64,000 nt of DNA, from positions 186,001 through 250,000 of the forward strand of contig NZ_JANUEM010000003.1 of NCBI RefSeq assembly GCF_024809855.1, written 5' to 3'. Both the position numbers and the translations under genes were made by a program. The DNA is from Rheinheimera pacifica (GTDB lineage Bacteria > Pseudomonadota > Gammaproteobacteria > Enterobacterales > Alteromonadaceae). Below are positions 60,003 to 64,000 of the stretch, in pieces. The notes below the pieces were generated by a model. It saw only the letters and a program-made list of their open reading frames with translations. It ran no database searches and was not told where the DNA came from. Position 1 is the first letter of the stretch. Each line of letters starts with the position of its first letter.

Positions 60003-60440
60003 TTATTTGGCTTTACATATTTTGCACAACCCATGCGCTTCAATGGTTTGATGCTTGATAACAAACCCCTGCGATACTGCCTGACGGTTAAACTCGTCTT
60101 GTAATAAACTGGAATGTAGCTCAGTGACATTACCACATTGATCGCAAATTAACAGCTGTGCCGGGTGATGCTGCCCAAAATGATGGCACAGCATAAACGC
60201 ATTGCTTGATTCAATTTTATGAATAAAGCCTTGCTCGGTAAGAAACTCTATTGCCCGGTAAACCGTAGCGGGTTTAGCACCGGGCTCAGTTTGTTTTAAC
60301 TGCTCAAGCAGTTCATAGGCGCCAATACCGCCATTAAGGCCGGCCAGCAGGCGAAATACCTTTTCGCGGATAGATGTAAAGCGGGCACCATTTTGTTCGC
60401 AAATTGTGCGCGCACGGTTAACCAGAGTTTCCGTCGACAT
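60003..60440 (-). CDS. zur: Zinc uptake regulator Zur
   Basis: Fur-family repressor that shuts zinc-import genes when zinc is ample. It has 145 residues. The winged-helix DNA-binding part (FTSIREKVFRLL, KPATVYRAIEFLTEQG) is followed by the metal-binding part HHFGQHHPAQLLICDQCG. A second cysteine pair lies at the end (CKICKAK), the structural zinc site. The FIHKIESSNAFMLCHH segment is typical of Zur rather than Fur. A possible target in this window is the MerC-like gene. Confidence 0.9.
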   Translation of the reverse strand: MSTETLVNRARTICEQNGARFTSIREKVFRLLAGLNGGIGAYELLEQLKQTEPGAKPATVYRAIEFLTEQGFIHKIESSNAFMLCHHFGQHHPAQLLICDQCGNVTELHSSLLQDEFNRQAVSQGFVIKHQTIEAHGLCKICKAK

Positions 60441-60534
60441 TTTCAGCTCCTGTCAGCAGTTGCTGGCAGTGTATCATAACAAAGCTTAACTGCCACGTGT
60501 GCCACACTGCGTAACAAGATGAAAATGTAGTGGT

Positions 60535-60747
60535 TTATAACCGGTTAATTTGCTCTTTTAACTGGTAACTTTTGTCTGTAACAATGCTTTCCAGCGTGGC
60601 GATACGTTGTTTCAGTTTTTCTTGCTCGACTCTGAGCTGATCCAATTCTGCACTACCTGCTTTGCCCTTATTATCGTGATATACCTTAAAGGCCGACAAT
60701 CCTATACCGCCAATAATGGCCAGTGCCGCTATTTCAAAAGGTCCCAT
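60535..60747 (-). CDS. Small PspB-like membrane protein
   Basis: A 70-residue protein. One N-terminal membrane segment (about 4-20, EIAALAIIGGIGLSAF) is followed by a coiled coil ending in EKLKQRIATLESIVTDKSY. This ending resembles phage-shock protein B (RIQALESIL), but no pspA or pspC is near. It starts after AGGAGTATAC on the reverse strand. The role is unknown; membrane-stress sensing is one guess. Confidence 0.65.
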   Translation of the reverse strand: MGPFEIAALAIIGGIGLSAFKVYHDNKGKAGSAELDQLRVEQEKLKQRIATLESIVTDKSYQLKEQINRL

Positions 60748-60946
60748 TGTATACTCCTGTTATTCTCTGTAATAGTTTAATAGCATTGTGTGCAAATCAG
60801 ATGCCAACTAATAATGTGTATATATATCAGTAGGATGTGCTGGTGATCTAATTAATAACAATGGTAAGCACACAAAAGTTTAGCCAATTTCACCATAATA
60901 TAGTGGTAAACTCAGCCATCAATCTAGCAATTAATTGTAAAGCATT

Positions 60947-61432
60947 ATGACTGATGAAGACTGGATGCGCCGTGCTATCGCGCTGGCAGCGAAAGCCGAG
61001 CAGCAGGGTGAAGTGCCGGTGGGTGCAGTGCTGGTTAAAGACGGTGGGATGATTGCAGAAGGCTGGAATCAGATGATCAGCCTGAATGATCCGTCAGCTC
61101 ATGCAGAGATGCAGGCTATACGTGCCGCATCGGCCAGCATGGCCAATTACCGCCTGCCAGACTGTACCTTGTACGTAACACTGGAACCTTGCAGCATGTG
61201 TGCCGGGGTAATGGTGCATAGCCGTATTAAGCGGCTGGTGTTTGGTGCCACAGATTTAAAAACAGGTGCGGCGGGCTCGGTACTTAATCTGGTGCAATAT
61301 AGCCAGTTTAATCATCAACTTGAGGTGGTATCTGGTGTGCTGGCGGCAGAGTGCGCGACTCAGTTATCAGCGTTTTTTCAGCGCCGCAGACAGGAACACA
61401 AAGCCGCTAAACAGCTTCGGCTGCCTGATTAA
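60947..61432 (+). CDS. tadA: tRNA-specific adenosine deaminase
   Basis: Converts A34 to inosine in tRNA-Arg(ACG). The zinc deaminase motif is His52-Ala-Glu54 plus PCSMC with Cys82 and Cys85. It has 161 residues (E. coli 167). The last 26 bases overlap a possible small ORF on the other strand. Confidence 0.97.
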   Translation: MTDEDWMRRAIALAAKAEQQGEVPVGAVLVKDGGMIAEGWNQMISLNDPSAHAEMQAIRAASASMANYRLPDCTLYVTLEPCSMCAGVMVHSRIKRLVFGATDLKTGAAGSVLNLVQYSQFNHQLEVVSGVLAAECATQLSAFFQRRRQEHKAAKQLRLPD

Positions 61433-61565
61433 AAAAGCTCAGATAATGGCGCCGACGCTGATGCAGTTTCGTTACCGCAATATTACGTTTAATACGGCGC
61501 CTGCTTGAAGCAATATTTGCCAGACGGCGTTTTGCTCTGATCTGGGGTTTCTTTCGTTTTAACAT
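61407..61565 (-). CDS. Possible 52-residue highly basic protein
   Basis: An ATG ORF on the reverse strand starting MLKRKKPQIRAKRRLANI and ending FFNQAAEAV. About a third of its residues are Lys or Arg, concentrated in the first 40, suggesting nucleic-acid or ribosome binding. A weak AGG lies upstream. It sits downstream of mltF on the same strand and its 3' end overlaps tadA. I do not recognise it. It may be a chance ORF; conservation would decide. Confidence 0.35.
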   Translation of the reverse strand: MLKRKKPQIRAKRRLANIASSRRRIKRNIAVTKLHQRRRHYLSFFNQAAEAV

Positions 61566-61631
61566 AAAAAGCCTGCATAAAGAGAATTAAGCTTACTATG
61601 GATGCGTAACGGCTTTGTTTCAATAGTAGCG

Positions 61632-63062
61632 TTAATTGTTATCCTGTGCGGGCTCTGGCAATATTTCTGTACTCAGTTGCTCGGTTAAACGTTGTTTTTG
61701 CTGTTCAAGCCGTTGTTCAGCTTGCTGGCGTTCATCTACCCACAACAAGGTGTCGTAGTAACGGCGGATATTTTCAACATAGGTTACCGCTTCATCACCG
61801 CGGGCATAGCCATATTTGGTGGTTTGATAGACATTTTTTTGCCGCAGCAACGGCAGGCGTTGTTTTACATCCAGCCATTTATCCGGATCAGCGCCCTGGC
61901 GCTGGGTAATAATGCGTGCATCTTCAACATGGCCCCAGCCAACATTATAAGATGCCAGCGCAAACCAGAGGCGGTCTGGCATGCTAATACGCTCAGGTAT
62001 GCGGGTAACCATCCGGTGCAAATAACGGCTGCCACCCAGTATGCTTTGCTCAGGATCAAGCCGGCTGGTAACGCCCATTTGCTGTGCTGTGGGCAAGGTC
62101 AGCATCATTAAACCACGTACACCGGTAGGGCTTTTGGCTTTCGGATCCCAGTGTGATTCCTGATAACTGAGCGCGGCAAGTAAGCGCCAGTCAAGCTCAC
62201 CGGCATATTGTGTGAACCAGGCTTTAAACTTTGGCAGTTGTTGTTCTATAGCATCGATATACACCAGCGTGTCTACGTAGTCGAATAACTGCACATGGCC
62301 AAAATAGCGATCTTCCAGTGCAATAAGTTCACCGCCCTGATACATAGCACCAAAAAACTCAATTAACACGGCATAGAGTGAGTCGTCGTCGCTATCTGCC
62401 AGTAACCAGCTAACCGGTAAGTTGTCACGTACGGTAAAAGCAATACTAAGGTTGGGGTAAAAGCGCCGGTTCAGTGCCAGTTGGTTTGAGTCGGTTAGAG
62501 TGTAAGCAATATTGCCGTCAACCACCTGCTGTAAAATCTCGTCGGCGTCCAGTGTCGGGTGTTGTTGCCATTGTAAATCGGGTTTATCCAGGCTTAGCTG
62601 TTGCAGGGTTTCGGCATGGCTGCTGTCTTTTACCACAACGACAGTGTCGGTCAGGTCATCCAGCGAGCGGGGCCAGGTATTGCCTTGTTTAAATACTAAT
62701 ACTTCATTGATCCAGCGATAAGCCGGTGACGAACGGTACTTGCCTTTGCGCAATTCTGTTAGTGTCAGGCCGCCGGCAATATAGTCAACCTGGCCGGTTT
62801 GCAGCTTTTGCAGCAGCTCGTCCAGCTGGTAGCTGGGAAATAACTCCAGTTTTACACCAAGTTTATCTGCCAGTGCCTGGCTGAGCTCCAGCTCAAAACC
62901 GGTGGGGCCGTCAATACCAACATAATAGCTGGTAGGGCCGTGCAAAATGCCGACCTTTAAGCTATCACGCTGATATATCTGGTAAAGCTGGCTTTGTGAT
63001 GGCTCGGGGCTACACCCTGCTAAACACAGCAACAACAGCAACCAGGCCTGATTTTTCCACAT
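61632..63062 (-). CDS. mltF: Membrane-bound lytic murein transglycosylase F
   Basis: Outer-membrane lipoprotein that cleaves peptidoglycan with formation of 1,6-anhydro ends. The lipoprotein signal MWKNQAWLLLLLCLAGC has lipidated Cys17. A periplasmic solute-binding-like domain (about 30-270, GPTGFELELSQALADKLG) precedes a lysozyme-like domain with the catalytic glutamate in LSYQESHWDP and the GVRGLMML motif. A Gln-rich tail follows. It has 476 residues. mltF-purL divergence is the common arrangement. Confidence 0.95.
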   Translation of the reverse strand: MWKNQAWLLLLLCLAGCSPEPSQSQLYQIYQRDSLKVGILHGPTSYYVGIDGPTGFELELSQALADKLGVKLELFPSYQLDELLQKLQTGQVDYIAGGLTLTELRKGKYRSSPAYRWINEVLVFKQGNTWPRSLDDLTDTVVVVKDSSHAETLQQLSLDKPDLQWQQHPTLDADEILQQVVDGNIAYTLTDSNQLALNRRFYPNLSIAFTVRDNLPVSWLLADSDDDSLYAVLIEFFGAMYQGGELIALEDRYFGHVQLFDYVDTLVYIDAIEQQLPKFKAWFTQYAGELDWRLLAALSYQESHWDPKAKSPTGVRGLMMLTLPTAQQMGVTSRLDPEQSILGGSRYLHRMVTRIPERISMPDRLWFALASYNVGWGHVEDARIITQRQGADPDKWLDVKQRLPLLRQKNVYQTTKYGYARGDEAVTYVENIRRYYDTLLWVDERQQAEQRLEQQKQRLTEQLSTEILPEPAQDNN

Positions 63063-63156
63063 CTTTGTTAACCTGCAATGTCACGCTCTGCGCTGTTATA
63101 ACAAACTTCTGTCGCTGCGTCAGTGTTTACTCATACCACTTGAGCAGAAATTTCTT

Positions 63157-63162
63157 TATAAT
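63157..63162 (+). promoter_or_regulatory. Probable -10 of the purL promoter
   Basis: A consensus TATAAT followed by GC-rich GGCGCGCC. The -35 at the right distance (TACCAC) is poor. Transcription would begin about 8 bases before the inverted-repeat element. Confidence 0.45.
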
Positions 63163-63175
63163 GGCGCGCCTATAA

Positions 63176-63440
63176 GGGCGTGTTGACCTTTCGCGATTAA
63201 GCTTTTGTTCAATCTGAAAATGTGCTGCTCACGACGCGAGGAGCGTAGCTTAGTTACTCTAAGTGAGTGACGAGCAACAAAGAGCAGCACATTTTCAGAT
63301 GAACCCTGTGGGCAGCGTCTGTTTGGCATTTCTTCGGCGTTATCGCACATTTATGTAGAATAACTACACTGCATGTGCTCTGCCTTGTAGAAATGCCAAA
63401 CAAACTGCTGCAAAATTAATCGCGAAAGGTCAACACGCCC
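63176..63440. mobile_element. MITE-like element with perfect 25-bp terminal inverted repeats
   Basis: 265 bases without coding capacity. Ends 63176-63200 and 63416-63440 are exact inverted repeats beginning GGGCGTGTTGACC. Inside are a 19-bp perfect inverted repeat (63212-63230 with 63282-63300), a 13-bp one (GTTTGGCATTTCT 63321-63333 with 63389-63401) and a smaller hairpin (GCACAT / ATGTGC, 63345-63378). No target duplication is obvious at the borders. I take it for a non-autonomous element inserted in the purL leader. The mobilising transposase is not in the window. Confidence 0.7.
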
Positions 63441-63479
63441 GCGGTTCCATCGTCGTTCAATCCACGGGAAAAAAAGCCT

Positions 63480-64000
63480 ATGTTGATCCTGCGTGGTGCG
63501 CCAGCACTGTCCGATTTCAGAATTCAGAAGTTACTAGACCAATGCGCCCAGAGTGGCTTAACCATCAGCGGTATTTATGCTGAGTTTATGCACTTTGCTG
63601 ATGTTAGCAGCGCATTGACTGACGCCCAGCAGCAAACACTGGATAAATTATTAACCTATGGCCCGGCCATTGCCAGCCATGAACCACGCGGCCAGCTAGT
63701 GCTGGTAACGCCACGGCCGGGCACTATTTCGCCCTGGTCGTCTAAAGCGACAGATATTGCCCGTAACTGTGGTTTAACCCAGGTTTCGCGGTTAGAACGT
63801 GGTATTGCTTACTATATTGAAGCACCAACTGCACTGAATTCACAGCAGTTACAGCAAGTTGCGGCATTGCTACATGACCGTATGATGGAAGCGGTATTTA
63901 CTGAACTGACGCAGGCACAGGCGCTGTTTAGCAAAGCTGAGCCAGCTGCGCTTAGCTCGGTAGATATTAACCGCGGCGGCCGTGCGGCACTGGCTAAAGC
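63480..64000 (+). CDS. purL: Phosphoribosylformylglycinamidine synthase, N-terminal part (3' end beyond window)
   Basis: Fourth step of purine synthesis, amidating FGAR with glutamine. It begins [19 protein letters not shown]. The N-terminal domain motif [20 protein letters not shown] and RGIAYYIE are unmistakable for the large gammaproteobacterial PurL. The frame stays open to the window end (173 codons of about 1295). The start follows a GGGAAAAAAAGCCT leader just after the inverted-repeat element. Confidence 0.96.
   Translation, partial: MLILRGAPALSDFRIQKLLDQCAQSGLTISGIYAEFMHFADVSSALTDAQQQTLDKLLTYGPAIASHEPRGQLVLVTPRPGTISPWSSKATDIARNCGLTQVSRLERGIAYYIEAPTALNSQQLQQVAALLHDRMMEAVFTELTQAQALFSKAEPAALSSVDINRGGRAALAK

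Larger units (their letters stand above)
63063..63479. other. mltF-purL divergent intergenic region
   Basis: 417 bases, unusually long for this gene pair. It holds a possible purL -10 (TATAAT, 63157-63162, followed by GGCGCGCC) and the inverted-repeat element 63176-63440. A 39-base stretch leads to purL. No gene seen. Confidence 0.6.

Noticed and set aside
60466..60488. Zur-like sequence in the zur promoter (ATAACA half-site)
   Set aside because: Only one half-site matches; the other half has too many mismatches to claim autoregulation.
63156..63350. Reverse 64-codon ORF in the mltF-purL gap
   Set aside because: It is produced by the inverted-repeat element and shows no coding pattern.

Overview
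The window reads as the chromosome of a free-living, flagellated, iron- and zinc-regulating gammaproteobacterium of the Alteromonadales/Chromatiaceae type. Rheinheimera, Alishewanella or Arsukibacterium is my best guess. The basis is gene order (hisS-yfgM-bamB-der; tsaE-amiB-mutL-miaA-hfq-hflX-hflK-hflC; motX-rnr-rlmB-rpsF-priB-rpsR-rplI-dnaB-alr), the sodium-motor gene motX, and protein sequences I recognise by family. No alignment could be run. Coding density is high. I see no prophage, transposase gene, rRNA operon or CRISPR array.

Layout. 1-6.9 kb: 5'-truncated hisS, yfgM, bamB, der and a class III-fold Arg/Lys/Orn decarboxylase, all forward. 7-11.5 kb: fpr (reverse, behind a Fur-like box), a cysteine-dioxygenase-like cupin gene, chaC-like and xseA. 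11.5-15.6 kb: guaB-guaA, then a glyoxalase-fold and an SRPBCC protein. 15.8-21.3 kb: a five-gene two-component cluster made of a sigma-54 response regulator, a 69-residue protein that is only a histidine-kinase dimerisation/phosphoacceptor domain, a CHASE3 kinase, an Rcp1-type receiver, and a REC-HK-REC-REC hybrid. 21.6-24.2 kb: a small outer-membrane barrel, a second-type signal peptidase I and a secreted Ntn-hydrolase. 24.2-29.5 kb (reverse): prmA, accC, accB, aroQ, dsbD. 29.8-31.8 kb: groES-groEL behind a sigma-32-type promoter.

32-37 kb: DUF3016 protein, short PriC-like protein, MerC-like protein with a Zur-like box, ugpQ, psd, rsgA, and divergent orn, then tRNA-Gly(GCC). 37.2-49.6 kb: DUF1289 protein, queG, the tsaE-to-hflC envelope/repair/RNA block, a kynureninase-like PLP enzyme and purA. 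49.7-59.4 kb: S41 protease lipoprotein, motX (with a sigma-28-type promoter), rnr, rlmB, the rpsF ribosomal operon, dnaB and alr. 59.4-64 kb: cheX, zur, a PspB-like small protein, tadA, a possible 52-residue basic ORF, mltF, and the 5' part of purL.

Most of this is core housekeeping. The less ordinary material is the signalling cluster with its kinase-less DHp protein, and three intergenic stretches built from long inverted repeats: 34283-34391, 54908-55182, and 63176-63440 with perfect 25-bp ends, lying between a likely purL promoter and purL. There is also a set of readable regulatory sites (Fur-like, Zur-like, sigma-28, sigma-32, and an S6:S18-type leader). Zur itself is encoded in the window, so the MerC-like gene may be one of its targets.
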